From Sphingomonas crocodyli (GTDB lineage: Bacteria > Pseudomonadota > Alphaproteobacteria > Sphingomonadales > Sphingomonadaceae), in the NCBI RefSeq assembly GCF_004005865.1, contig NZ_SACN01000006.1:123948-187947 (forward strand): 64,000 nt of DNA, in the 5' to 3' direction. Positions 44,135 through 53,821 of the stretch are shown here, piece by piece; within the stretch, counting starts at the first letter, position 1, and each line of letters opens with the position of its first letter. A program made the translations under genes and the position numbers. The notes under the pieces were generated by a model. The model had not been told where the DNA came from. It was given only the letters and a program-made list of their open reading frames with translations, and ran no database searches.

Positions 44135-44261
44135 TCCTCCCCCGGAGGGGGAGGTGGCAGTCCGCAGGACTGACGGAGGGGTAGCTCTCCGCAAGGGCAT
44201 CGCTGCCGGCCAATACCCCTCCACCGGCTGCGCCGGTCCCCCTCCCCCTCCGGGGGAGGAT
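44135..44261. repeat. Palindromic intergenic repeat, family A (copy 3)
   Basis: Outer arms TCCTCCCCCGGAGGGGGAGG and CCTCCCCCTCCGGGGGAGGA face each other. The inner GACGGAGGGG/CCCCTCCACC pair resembles the other copies. It separates the SDR gene from the hydrolase gene, both plus strand. Confidence 0.87.
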
Positions 44262-44299
44262 CGGTCATAGTGCGCTCAACAATAAGCAGGAGAGCGAAC

Positions 44300-45295
44300 A
44301 TGGCCGACCAAGACTATAAGGGCGTGCGCACCGAAGGGCGGCTGATCCCTCCGCCCGCATCGATCAGTGCGGAGGCGCGCACGCATCTCGAATCGATGGT
44401 CGGCCCCGATGGCGTGCCCGCCGGCCTGCTCGGCGCCAATCCCTCGCCCGACGACCATGCGGCGTGGCGCGAGCTGAAGGGCATCGCGAATGCGCGGATC
44501 ATCGAGATGATGCAGCCCCGCTTCGCCAGCGTCACCGCGACGGTCGAAACCATCACGCTGGGCGGCGCCACCGTCCATGTCGCGACCCCCGCCAATATGG
44601 CGGCGGACGACCGCGCTTATGTCGACATTCACGGCGGCGCTCTGGTCTATGGTGAGGGCGAGATGAGCCGGATGGGCGCGCAGCTGCAGGCGACGCTCCA
44701 CGGCGTGCGCGTCTATGGGATCGATTATCGCACCCCGCCCGAACATCCCTATCCCGCCGCGCTCGACGATTGCGTCGGCGCTTATCGCGCGTTGCTCGAT
44801 ATCTACCGGCCCGATCGGCTGGTCGTGGGCGGTGGATCGGCGGGCGGCAACCTGGCCGCTGCGCTCGCGCTGCGCGCGCGTGACGAGGGGCTGCCGCTGC
44901 CCGCCGGGCTGGTGCTGCTGACGCCCGAAATCGACCTCACCGAATCGGGTGATACGTTTCAGACCAACCAGCGGCTCGATGTCGTCCTGCCCCGCCCGCT
45001 GATGAACACCAACCTGCTCTATGCGGGTGGTGCCGATCTCGCCCATCCCTATCTCTCGCCCCTGTTCGGCGATTTCACGAAGGGCTTCCCGCCTACGCTC
45101 ATCCAGGCGGGCACGCGCGACCTGTTCCTCTCCAACGCCGTCCGCATGCACCGCGCGCTGCGCCGGGCGAAGGTGCCGGTCGAACTCCACATCTTCGAAG
45201 CCATGCCCCACGGCGGCTTCGGCGGCAGCTCGCCCGAGGATGCCGAGTTTGCGGGCGAGGTGAAGAGGTTCGTGTCGGAGTGCTGGGGGGCGTGA
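44300..45295 (+). CDS. HSL-type alpha/beta hydrolase
   Basis: This 331-residue esterase has the oxyanion motif HGGA near residue 114 (family norm HGGG), the nucleophile elbow GGSAGG near 185 (family norm GDSAGG), Asp in AGTRDLF and His in PHGGF. ATG 44300 follows AGGAGA 7 bases upstream; the earlier in-frame start at 44270 lies partly in the repeat. The next gene (GST) starts within its stop. Substrate: probably a short-chain or aromatic ester. Confidence 0.87.
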   Translation: MADQDYKGVRTEGRLIPPPASISAEARTHLESMVGPDGVPAGLLGANPSPDDHAAWRELKGIANARIIEMMQPRFASVTATVETITLGGATVHVATPANMAADDRAYVDIHGGALVYGEGEMSRMGAQLQATLHGVRVYGIDYRTPPEHPYPAALDDCVGAYRALLDIYRPDRLVVGGGSAGGNLAAALALRARDEGLPLPAGLVLLTPEIDLTESGDTFQTNQRLDVVLPRPLMNTNLLYAGGADLAHPYLSPLFGDFTKGFPPTLIQAGTRDLFLSNAVRMHRALRRAKVPVELHIFEAMPHGGFGGSSPEDAEFAGEVKRFVSECWGA

Positions 45296-45930
45296 CGATC
45301 ACCATCACCGCGTTCGAAAAGTCGCCCGACGGCGGCCAGGGGCTGGCGCGCGACACCCGCGTCCGCTGGGCACTGGAGGAGGCCGGGCTGGCCTATGATG
45401 TTCGCCTCGTCTCCTTCGCAGCCATGAAGCAGCCCGCGCACCGCGCGCTCCACCCCTTCGGCCAGATCCCGACCTATGAAGAGGGCGATCTCGTCCTGTT
45501 CGAAACCGGCGCCATCCTGCTGCACATCGCGCAGAGCCATAACGGCTTGCTGCCCGCCGACAGCGACGGCCGGGCGCGCGCGATGATGTGGATATTCGCG
45601 GCGCTCAACACGGTCGAGCCGCCGATCCTCGAACTATCAACCTCGCGCTATGCCGAAGGTGACAAGCCCTGGACGCAGGAACGCCTGCCGCTGATCAAAG
45701 ACCGGATCCGCGCGACCTTGCAGCAATTGTCGGACGCTCTGGGAAACGCCGACTGGCTCGACGGCGATTTCAGCGCGGGCGATCTGATGATGGCGTCGGT
45801 GCTGCTACGCCTGCGCGCCTCTGGCCTGCTCGACGAATATCCCAACCTCGCCGCCTACGTCGCCCGCGGCGAAGCCCGCCCGGCCTACCAGCGCGCCTTC
45901 GCCGCCCAGCTGGCGATCAACGCGCCTTAA
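45292..45930 (+). CDS. Glutathione S-transferase-like protein
   Basis: The product has 212 residues: a thioredoxin-like N domain (RWALEEAGLAYDVRLVSF, then HPFGQIPTYEEGDLVLFETGAI with the cis-Pro and Glu-Thr/Ser glutathione contacts) and a helical C domain (DWLDGDFSAGDLMMASVL). I chose GTG 45292, which overlaps the previous stop (GTGA); GTG 45280 is possible. No clear catalytic Tyr/Ser/Cys is certain at the start of the chain, where TAFEKSPDGG lies. Confidence 0.85.
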   Translation: MTITITAFEKSPDGGQGLARDTRVRWALEEAGLAYDVRLVSFAAMKQPAHRALHPFGQIPTYEEGDLVLFETGAILLHIAQSHNGLLPADSDGRARAMMWIFAALNTVEPPILELSTSRYAEGDKPWTQERLPLIKDRIRATLQQLSDALGNADWLDGDFSAGDLMMASVLLRLRASGLLDEYPNLAAYVARGEARPAYQRAFAAQLAINAP

Positions 45931-45940
45931 CGCCAAATCT

Positions 45941-46021
45941 CGTCATTGCGAGGAGCCGCAGGCTACGCGGCAATCCACTCCGAATCGCGGAATGGATTGC
46001 TTCGCTCCGCTCGCGATGACG
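45941..46021. repeat. Palindromic intergenic repeat, family C (copy 2)
   Basis: CGTCATTGCGAGGAGCCGCA at the left faces TGCTTCGCTCCGCTCGCGATGACG at the right (shown as the last 24 bases of the element), with GGCAATCCACTCC and GGAATGGATTGC inside. It sits between the GST gene and an AT-richer gene. Confidence 0.85.
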
Positions 46022-46216
46022 AGGATGGGGTGGGAAGCGGAATGGCGAGTTTCGGATAAGAGTCTTGAAAAGCTGCCTTTCATTTAGCGAACAAGCTACG
46101 AAGGCAATGCCCCCTTATTTCAGCAATGAAACAACCTTTTGCGTTTGCACGCAGACCCACATATTATTTGATGAAATTATTTGCCTCCACTTCCAAACTC
46201 TAAAGCAAGTGATTTC

Positions 46217-47230
46217 ATGGCCGAGTCCGATCCAGAAGCAATATTTGAAGGCCACCGGAGCAGGTTTATCAAAATCCTTGAGCCGCTGTTTTTGCCAGAC
46301 GATCCAGTCAGTAACGATATAATCCGCTACTTTGCTTCTCTGCTTCGTGTCCTTGGAATGGAAGATAAGGGCTGGGATCCGCACGCCGAGAGCAGGAACA
46401 TATTGAATGATCTAAATCGGTTGATGAAGCTGGAGCTTCCCGAAGACCGGTTTCCAGATGGTTGGACGATGTGGCGACTTGGCTTGCTACTTTACAGCCA
46501 CATTGTCGAAATGGACGCACCATATGAGGTAATCATGAACCTCCTGCGCTTCCGTCTGGGAAAGGGCTACAGCCCCAATCCGTACTTCGATTTCCTCACT
46601 GCCAAGGAACAAAAGAACTTCGACAAAAATGGCATCCGCACAGGTCGAAAAATTGAACTGATAAAGCAGTTTTCGAAAGACGCTGGCTTAGCCGTGGGGG
46701 AACTTTACGACGAGTTCTACAACAGTAGATTGCGGAACGCGGTTCAACATTCGGACTTCATCCTGGCCGACGATGGTTTTCGGTCGCGTAGCGGGATCAG
46801 CGGGACGAAGGCTTTCAAGCTGACCTACGATGAGCTCGACACCCTGATCACCAAAGCAAAAGCGTTTATCGCCGCGTTCTTCCAGCTTGAGGTTGATGCC
46901 CGCCTAGTCTGGGGAGCTAGGAAGGGACAGGCAATACCATATGACAGCCACTACAAAGGGCTGATGGAAGTGCTGGTCGATGACCTTGATATGATGTGCG
47001 GCTTCGCCGTGCATTGGCCGAACAATTCGCAGTCGATGTACCGCCGCACGGAAACGGGTGTTGAGATGGTGAACTGCATGGTGGACGTCAAACAAGCGAC
47101 CGTAGAGTTGTGGGTGGACCTTTATGCCGAAAAGCCTGGAACGTTCAGCCCACTCGTGGAGGAGGGAGTCGACCCAGTCTATACCCCGCTGGACAAATCT
47201 GACGTCCGGCCCACATGGCCTAAAGCGTAA
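46217..47230 (+). CDS. Hypothetical protein with a HEPN-like R-x4-H motif
   Basis: The protein has 337 residues, mostly predicted helical. It contains RNAVQH at 173-178 in a helix (LYDEFYNSRLRNAVQHSDF), the R-x4-H pattern of HEPN ribonucleases. The codon use and base composition are clearly less GC-rich than the flanking genes, and it follows a palindromic repeat; both suggest horizontal transfer. No signal peptide or membrane segment. No antitoxin-like partner gene is seen next to it. HEPN assignment is by motif only. Confidence 0.7.
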   Translation: MAESDPEAIFEGHRSRFIKILEPLFLPDDPVSNDIIRYFASLLRVLGMEDKGWDPHAESRNILNDLNRLMKLELPEDRFPDGWTMWRLGLLLYSHIVEMDAPYEVIMNLLRFRLGKGYSPNPYFDFLTAKEQKNFDKNGIRTGRKIELIKQFSKDAGLAVGELYDEFYNSRLRNAVQHSDFILADDGFRSRSGISGTKAFKLTYDELDTLITKAKAFIAAFFQLEVDARLVWGARKGQAIPYDSHYKGLMEVLVDDLDMMCGFAVHWPNNSQSMYRRTETGVEMVNCMVDVKQATVELWVDLYAEKPGTFSPLVEEGVDPVYTPLDKSDVRPTWPKA

Positions 47231-47418
47231 AACCAGAGATTTAGTGCATGGTAGAAGGTTGATTTCAGCGTCCGAATAGGTGGGTGGACGGTAGAGGCTC
47301 TTTCGCGCTCAAAATGATTCAATAACGGCGCGACCGTCCGCTTTCGACGGAAGTCGGAGCGAGGCTAGAAGCCCGCATTTGCGGCGCCTCCCGACCGTCT
47401 GCTTTAAAGACCACGCCC

Positions 47419-48177
47419 CTAGTTCCGTCCCAGCAATTCCTCGGTCTTGCCGATCGAGGGCGGTGATCCGACGTCGAACCACAGGCCCTGATGGACGACG
47501 CCATAAGCGCGCCCGGCCGCGATTGCGCGGTTCCAGAGGAGGTTGAAGGAGAAATTGCCCTCCTCGACACCCTCGAACAGCCGCTTCGACACCAGCTGCA
47601 CGCCCGTATAGACGAACGGCGCGACCTTCGCGGGCTTGCGGCGCGCGATCACGCCGTCCGGCCCCATGTGAAAATCGCCCTGCCCGCTGTGGCAATTGGC
47701 GCGCGCCAGCGGCACCAGCAGCAGCAGCGCGTCCATCGTCGCATCGTCCCAGCGATCGGCGAGCAGGCGGATCGCGTCGACCGGGCCGTCGACCCACAGA
47801 TTGTCGCTGTTCGCGATCAGGAACGGATCGGCATCGATCATCGGCAATGCCTTCAGCACGCCCCCGCCCGTTTCCAGCAGCTTGCCGCGCTCGTCCGAGA
47901 TTGCGACGTTCAGGTCGCCCGCCTTGCGCTTCAAATGCGCTTCGAGCGCGTCGGCGAGATAGTGGACGTTGACCACCACGTTGCCGATCCCCGCCGCGCG
48001 CAGCCGATCGAGGACGTGATCGAGCAAGGACTGCCCCGCCACCTCGACCAGCGGCTTTGGGCGCGTCGCGGTCAGCGGGCGCATGCGTTTGCCGAGGCCC
48101 GCGGCCAGGATCATCGCCGCGCCGACCGGCGGCTTGGTGGGGTTAGGCCGGAGGACCAGCGGCTTTCGTATCGTCAT
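47419..48177 (-). CDS. murU: MurU-type N-acetylmuramate-1-phosphate uridylyltransferase
   Basis: This 252-residue nucleotidyltransferase has the motif AMILAAGLGKRMRPLTATRPKPLVEVAG (given in parts: AAGLGKRMRPLT near 25-36, RPKPLV near 40-45), NSDNLW for metal-nucleotide binding and LETGGGVLKALP. With the kinase just upstream (4-bp overlap) it forms the anomeric MurNAc recycling route: AmgK makes MurNAc-alpha-1-P and MurU makes UDP-MurNAc, bypassing MurA/fosfomycin. About 190 bp downstream are non-coding. Confidence 0.88.
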   Translation of the reverse strand: MTIRKPLVLRPNPTKPPVGAAMILAAGLGKRMRPLTATRPKPLVEVAGQSLLDHVLDRLRAAGIGNVVVNVHYLADALEAHLKRKAGDLNVAISDERGKLLETGGGVLKALPMIDADPFLIANSDNLWVDGPVDAIRLLADRWDDATMDALLLLVPLARANCHSGQGDFHMGPDGVIARRKPAKVAPFVYTGVQLVSKRLFEGVEEGNFSFNLLWNRAIAAGRAYGVVHQGLWFDVGSPPSIGKTEELLGRN

Positions 48178-49133
48178 GCGGGCAGATTTTCCCAGGCGGC
48201 TGCCCGCTTCGCATAGGGCACATTTGCGTCAAACCAGCGCGCGACCGGTTTCAAGGCCGGATGCGCCAGATCGCGCTCCAGATAGACCCAGACGCGCGGC
48301 TGATATTGCAGGTAGCGCGGCTTGCCGTCGCGCTTCCACAGCCGGGTGAAGATGCCCAAAATCTTGGCATTGCGCTGCGCGCCCAGCACCGCATAGGCGC
48401 CGATATCGATCGGGCGCGACGCCTGATAGCGCCGGAGCATCGCCAGCTCGATATCCTTGGGCACCTCGCGCCGCGCATCCTGCAACAGCGACACGAGATC
48501 GTAGGCCGGATGTCCCGCCAACGCGTCCTGAAAGTCGAGCAGGCCCAGCCGCCCGTCATCGAGCCGCATGATATTTTCGGCGTGATAATCGCGCAGCACC
48601 GTCACCGACTGGTCCTCCGCAATCGGCCGCAGCACCGCATCCCAGGCCGCGCGATAGCCCGCCTCGTCCACCTCGATGCCGACCGCAGGGGCATACCATT
48701 CGGGGAACAGCCCCACCTCGCGCTGATAGACCTCCATATCGTAGGGCGGAATCGCGCCCGACGGCTGGCGGTGGAGATCGACGAGCAGGTCGATCGCCTG
48801 TTCGTAGAGTGGGATTTCGAGCGCGGGATCGAGATCGATCTCCTCCTTCATCCGCGCATCGCCGAAATCTTCGAGCAGGATCAGGCCGAGATCGAGATCC
48901 TCCGCCAGCACGCGCGGCGCGCGGAATCCGGTCGCGTCCAGATGGCGCGCAATCTGCAGGAAGGGGCGGCTATCCTCATGTTCGGGCGGCGCATCCATCA
49001 ACACCGCGGTCTGATCCTCACGCACCACGCGGAAATAGCGGCGGAAGCTCGCATCGCCGGCCAGCGGCAAGATGTCGGCGCCGGCCCATCCGTTGCGGTT
49101 GAGGAAATCGGGCGCCGTCGTCGGCGGGATCAT
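48174..49133 (-). CDS. amgK: AmgK-type anomeric MurNAc/GlcNAc kinase
   Basis: This 319-residue protein has an aminoglycoside-phosphotransferase fold. It has LPLAGDASFRRYFRV near 17-31, the Brenner motif LRDYHAENIM (near 193) and LLDFQDALAGHPAYDL for the metal Asp. ATG 49133 is chosen because it overlaps the tsaE stop as ATGA; ATG 49145 is an alternative. It is coupled to murU downstream, which is the strongest support for AmgK over a generic APH. Confidence 0.87.
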   Translation of the reverse strand: MIPPTTAPDFLNRNGWAGADILPLAGDASFRRYFRVVREDQTAVLMDAPPEHEDSRPFLQIARHLDATGFRAPRVLAEDLDLGLILLEDFGDARMKEEIDLDPALEIPLYEQAIDLLVDLHRQPSGAIPPYDMEVYQREVGLFPEWYAPAVGIEVDEAGYRAAWDAVLRPIAEDQSVTVLRDYHAENIMRLDDGRLGLLDFQDALAGHPAYDLVSLLQDARREVPKDIELAMLRRYQASRPIDIGAYAVLGAQRNAKILGIFTRLWKRDGKPRYLQYQPRVWVYLERDLAHPALKPVARWFDANVPYAKRAAAWENLPA

Positions 49134-49570
49134 TTCGATGGCCATCGGCCTTCCCATGCCGCGCCCGCAGCCCAAGTCAAGCGACGCCCCGTTCCTTCCG
49201 GCTCGATCGAGAGTGCCAGCGCCCCCGGCCAGCCGCGCGAACCGAGGCGATCGGGCCATTCGATCAGCAGCGCGCCGCCATCGGTCGCCTCATCCAGCCC
49301 CAATTCCTCCAACTCGTCCGCATCCTCGATCCGGTAGAGATCGACATGCCAGAGCGGCAGCCGCACTTCGGGCGGATCGTAGGTCAGCACGATCGGAAAG
49401 GTCGGGCTCGCCACCTCGCCCTCCAGCCCCAAAGCCGCCAGAACGCCGCGCGCAAAGCTCGTCTTGCCCGCGCCCAGATCGCCCGCCAGCGTCACGACAT
49501 CGCCTGCGCGCAGCACCGCACCCAGCGCGCGCCCCGCCGCCTCGGTCGCCGCCGGGTCTTCCAGATACAT
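49130..49570 (-). CDS. tsaE: tRNA threonylcarbamoyladenosine biosynthesis protein TsaE
   Basis: This 146-residue P-loop ATPase is needed with TsaB and TsaD for the t6A37 modification of ANN-decoding tRNAs. Walker A GDLGAGKTSFARG is near 31-43. SPTFPIVLTY and LWHVDLYRIEDADELEELG follow, as in the family, and ALLIEWPDRLG ends the core. ATG 49570 overlaps the divL stop (ATGA), and its own stop overlaps the amgK start. Confidence 0.94.
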   Translation of the reverse strand: MYLEDPAATEAAGRALGAVLRAGDVVTLAGDLGAGKTSFARGVLAALGLEGEVASPTFPIVLTYDPPEVRLPLWHVDLYRIEDADELEELGLDEATDGGALLIEWPDRLGSRGWPGALALSIEPEGTGRRLTWAAGAAWEGRWPSK

Positions 49571-51939
49571 CAGAACGACGTGTCCTCGGGCACGGTGCGC
49601 GGCAGGCGGATGATGACGACGGTGCCCTCGCCCGGTTCGCTGTCCAGCGTGATCGATCCGCCATGCGCCTCGACCAGCTGGCGGGTCAGCGGCAGGCCGA
49701 TACCGATGCTGCGCGATCCATCCTCGGCGGTGCCGTCGATGCGCGGATAGGCATCGAAGATGCGCGCCTGCTGATCCGAATCCATCCCGCGTCCGGTGTC
49801 CGCGACGCGCCAGCTGACCCAATCCTCGTCGCCCTCGGCCGTCAGCCGCACCTTGCCGCCCGGCGGGGTGTAGAGGATCGCGTTTTCGAGCAGGTGGTCG
49901 AGGATCTGGCGCAGGCGGCGTTCGTCGCCACGGATCGTGCCGAGCTGGGTGGGCAGTTCGACCTGCAGCGTGATCGGCCGGTCCATCGCCGCCGGCCCCG
50001 CCGCCTCCACCGCATCGCGCAGCAATTGTTCGACGTCGACCAGTTCGGCGGTCAGCGGCAATTGCCCCGCCGCACCCTGCGTCAGATCGAGCACATCTTC
50101 GATCAGCGAGGCCAGGCGCGCGACCGAGGCGAGCACCGCCTCGACATATTCGCCCGCGCTTTCGGGCAGTTCGCCCGCATAGCCGCCCGCCAGCATTTCG
50201 GTGAAACCTTGGATCGAGGTGAGCGGCACGCGCAATTCGTAGCTCATGTTCGCGACGAAGGCGGTCTTGAGCCGGTCCGCCTCCTCCAGCGCATCGGCGC
50301 GTTCGCGCAACGCCTCCTCGATCCCCCGGCTCGCGGTGATGTCGAGCAGGGTGAACAGCGCGTTGCCGTCGGGCAGCGGCACGACCGCGAAATCGAAATG
50401 ACGCCCGTCGGCAAGGCTCAGGCGCCCGCGCTCGCGCTGGCGATCGACCGTGGCAATGCGGACGAGATCGCGGATCTTCTGCGCGCGCGATGGATCGAGC
50501 AGGCGCGCGGCGACCTTGTCGACCATCGCGTCGACCCGCATGTTCTGCGCCAGGTCCGCCTCTTCCAGCGCCCACATTTCGGCGAAGCGGTTGTTCCAGA
50601 GCGTCAGGCGACCGTCCGCCGCGAACACCCCGATCGCCTCGAACAGATTGTCGAACGTCGCGGCGCGCACGCGCAGCAGCGTGTCGCGCGCGCTGGTCAG
50701 CTGGATCTGCTCGGTCCGGTCCTCGAACAGCAGCAGCAGCCCGCCGTTGGGCAACGGCTGCGCCACGACGCGGACGTGCCGCCCTGCGGGCAGGGTCCAG
50801 TTTTCCTCGATCGCCGACACCGCGTTGAACCAGGCGCGGCGATCATTCTTCCATCCGGGGAAATCGCGCACTTCGGGCAGGCTCTGCGCGTCGCGCATCC
50901 GCTCCAGCACGCGATCGAATTCGGGTGCGTCGCGCAGCCATTCGGGCCGGATCGAGAAGAGGCGCAGGAAGTTCTGGTTGTAGAAGACGAGGCTGCGGTC
51001 GGCGGTGAACTGCGCGACACCGGCGGAGAGATGATCGAACAGGTCGCGCTGCGCCGACTGGAAACTGCCCAGCTCGGCGCGGATCGCCTCCAATTCCTGC
51101 ACGTCGACCGCATAGCCCGCCACGCCATGCGCGCCCATAGGCACATCGACGATACGCATCATCTTGCGCTGCCCGCCCAGGGTCACGGGCACAATCTGGG
51201 TCGAAACGCGCCCGCTTTCATAGGCGCGGGCGGCGCTGGGGCTCGGCGCGTCGCCCGATCCGTCGATCAGTTCGATCCCGCGCGTCACCACCTGTTCGGC
51301 GCTCACCCCCTCGACCGCGTTCACATAAGCCGAATTGACCAGCGCCAGCCGCAGGTCCGGTCCGCGATGCCACATCGGGAAAGGCGCCGCCTCGATCAGC
51401 GCAAGGCAGCTGTCGAGCGCCTCGCTGATCCGCTCGGCCTCATCGGACAGCAGGCGAATCTCGCCCATCGCCTCGCTCTGGTCGAACAGCCAGATCAGCA
51501 GCCCTTCGCCCAGCGCGCGCGGCGCGATCCGCCCTTCGGCCATCAGCACCCGATGGGTGCCCGCCAGATGCAGCGCGCGGATGAAGGGCCGCCCGGTCGA
51601 ACGAATGCCTTCGATCTCAGCGCGCAAGGCCTCGGCATCGGCGGCGGCCAGCCCGCCTGTTTCCATGTTGGACAAGGCGTCGAGCGATGCGGGAACCTCG
51701 CGCACGCCCAGGATCGCGGCGAAGCGGTCCTCGGCGTGGATCCGCCCGTCGGGCGCCACCAGCATCGGCGCGCCCGGCGTCGCGGCGAGCAGCGCGGTCA
51801 GCCGCTCGATCTCGGCCGCGTGCGAGCGCGCGACGACATCGCGCCGCAACCCGATGAAGATCGCGGCCACCGCCGACGCCAGCCACAGCGCCAGCAGCGC
51901 CGACAATATGGCCGTCGCGGTGGCGTCGATCTCGATCAT
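49570..51939 (-). CDS. divL: DivL-type PAS sensor pseudo-histidine-kinase (Tyr in place of His)
   Basis: This 789-residue protein has an N-terminal transmembrane helix (about 8-30), tandem PAS-like regions (about 50-540), a HisKA dimerisation helix and a HATPase domain. The phosphoacceptor position reads ANMSYELRVPLTSI, with Tyr567 where kinases have His, the mark of DivL. ATP-lid motifs remain (ADTGRGMD, GIGLPLTRQL). In Caulobacter DivL controls CckA and thus CtrA and cell polarity. It is first in the divL-tsaE-amgK-murU chain. Confidence 0.88.
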   Translation of the reverse strand: MIEIDATATAILSALLALWLASAVAAIFIGLRRDVVARSHAAEIERLTALLAATPGAPMLVAPDGRIHAEDRFAAILGVREVPASLDALSNMETGGLAAADAEALRAEIEGIRSTGRPFIRALHLAGTHRVLMAEGRIAPRALGEGLLIWLFDQSEAMGEIRLLSDEAERISEALDSCLALIEAAPFPMWHRGPDLRLALVNSAYVNAVEGVSAEQVVTRGIELIDGSGDAPSPSAARAYESGRVSTQIVPVTLGGQRKMMRIVDVPMGAHGVAGYAVDVQELEAIRAELGSFQSAQRDLFDHLSAGVAQFTADRSLVFYNQNFLRLFSIRPEWLRDAPEFDRVLERMRDAQSLPEVRDFPGWKNDRRAWFNAVSAIEENWTLPAGRHVRVVAQPLPNGGLLLLFEDRTEQIQLTSARDTLLRVRAATFDNLFEAIGVFAADGRLTLWNNRFAEMWALEEADLAQNMRVDAMVDKVAARLLDPSRAQKIRDLVRIATVDRQRERGRLSLADGRHFDFAVVPLPDGNALFTLLDITASRGIEEALRERADALEEADRLKTAFVANMSYELRVPLTSIQGFTEMLAGGYAGELPESAGEYVEAVLASVARLASLIEDVLDLTQGAAGQLPLTAELVDVEQLLRDAVEAAGPAAMDRPITLQVELPTQLGTIRGDERRLRQILDHLLENAILYTPPGGKVRLTAEGDEDWVSWRVADTGRGMDSDQQARIFDAYPRIDGTAEDGSRSIGIGLPLTRQLVEAHGGSITLDSEPGEGTVVIIRLPRTVPEDTSF

Positions 51940-52039
51940 GCGGGCTCGCTCGCAGCGGCGAAGGGCGCGGTCATGCGCGCTGTCTTAGAGGGATTTGATG
52001 GGCGAGGGAATCATGCTGTCACACACAATCGCCACCTAA

Positions 52040-52070
52040 CGAAAAAGGGCGGAGCCGAAGCCCCGCCCTT
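52040..52070 (-). terminator. Rho-independent terminator after ahcY
   Basis: AAGGGCGGAGC and GCCCCGCCCTT form a stem around CGAA with one mismatch; on the minus strand TTTTTCG follows. Confidence 0.82.
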
Positions 52071-52093
52071 CTGATCTTGCGATCGCTGCTGGA

Positions 52094-53515
<1,422 letters not shown>

Positions 53516-53597
53516 GGTCGTCTCCTCGGGACAGCACCGGGCATGGCTCGCCCGGCGGAATGGCGCCCCGAATAGAGAGCCGGGGCAGCAAATGCAA

Positions 53598-53617
53598 ATA
53601 TAAAGATATCTTTATAT
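53598..53617. promoter_or_regulatory. 20-bp perfect palindrome upstream of ahcY (SahR-type operator candidate)
   Basis: ATATAAAGATATCTTTATAT reads the same on both strands and stands out in GC-rich DNA. It sits about 85 bp before ahcY. ArsR-type SahR repressors, which sense SAH and control methionine-cycle genes in proteobacteria, bind AT-rich palindromes of this style; the assignment is inference. Confidence 0.6.
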
Positions 53618-53632
53618 CTGACTTCATCTTCA

Positions 53633-53757
53633 TCCTCCCCCGCCAGGGGGAGGTGTCAGCGCAAGCTGACGGAGGGGGAGGTCAGCGATGATCTGGAGGT
53701 GGCCGCCGCCCGCCCCCTCCGTCGCCTTCGGCGCCACCTCCCCCTAGCGGGGGAGGA
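53633..53757. repeat. Palindromic intergenic repeat, family A (copy 4)
   Basis: TCCTCCCCCGCCAGGGGGAG at the left faces CCTCCCCCTAGCGGGGGAGGA at the right, with GACGGAGGGGGAGG and GCCCCCTCCGTC inside. Unlike the other copies it lies between divergent genes (ahcY and the cyclase), beside the ahcY palindrome. Confidence 0.87.
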
Positions 53758-53821
53758 GGGATATAGTCGGCTTGCAAATTACGGCCGTGCAACGAATAGT
53801 CGGCGGCGGAGGGGATCGGGC

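Noticed and set aside
47231..47418. A small gene between the HEPN-like gene and murU
   Set aside because: Short frames here have no ribosome site and no family character; I see only non-coding sequence.
49072..52074. A 1000-residue plus-strand open frame
   Set aside because: It is the antisense of divL, tsaE and amgK. Its composition (Arg, Gln, Asp, His rich, no domains) is what high-GC antisense frames give.
53516..53640. A SAH riboswitch upstream of ahcY
   Set aside because: I could not draw the conserved pseudoknot core in this short leader; the perfect DNA palindrome explains regulation better.
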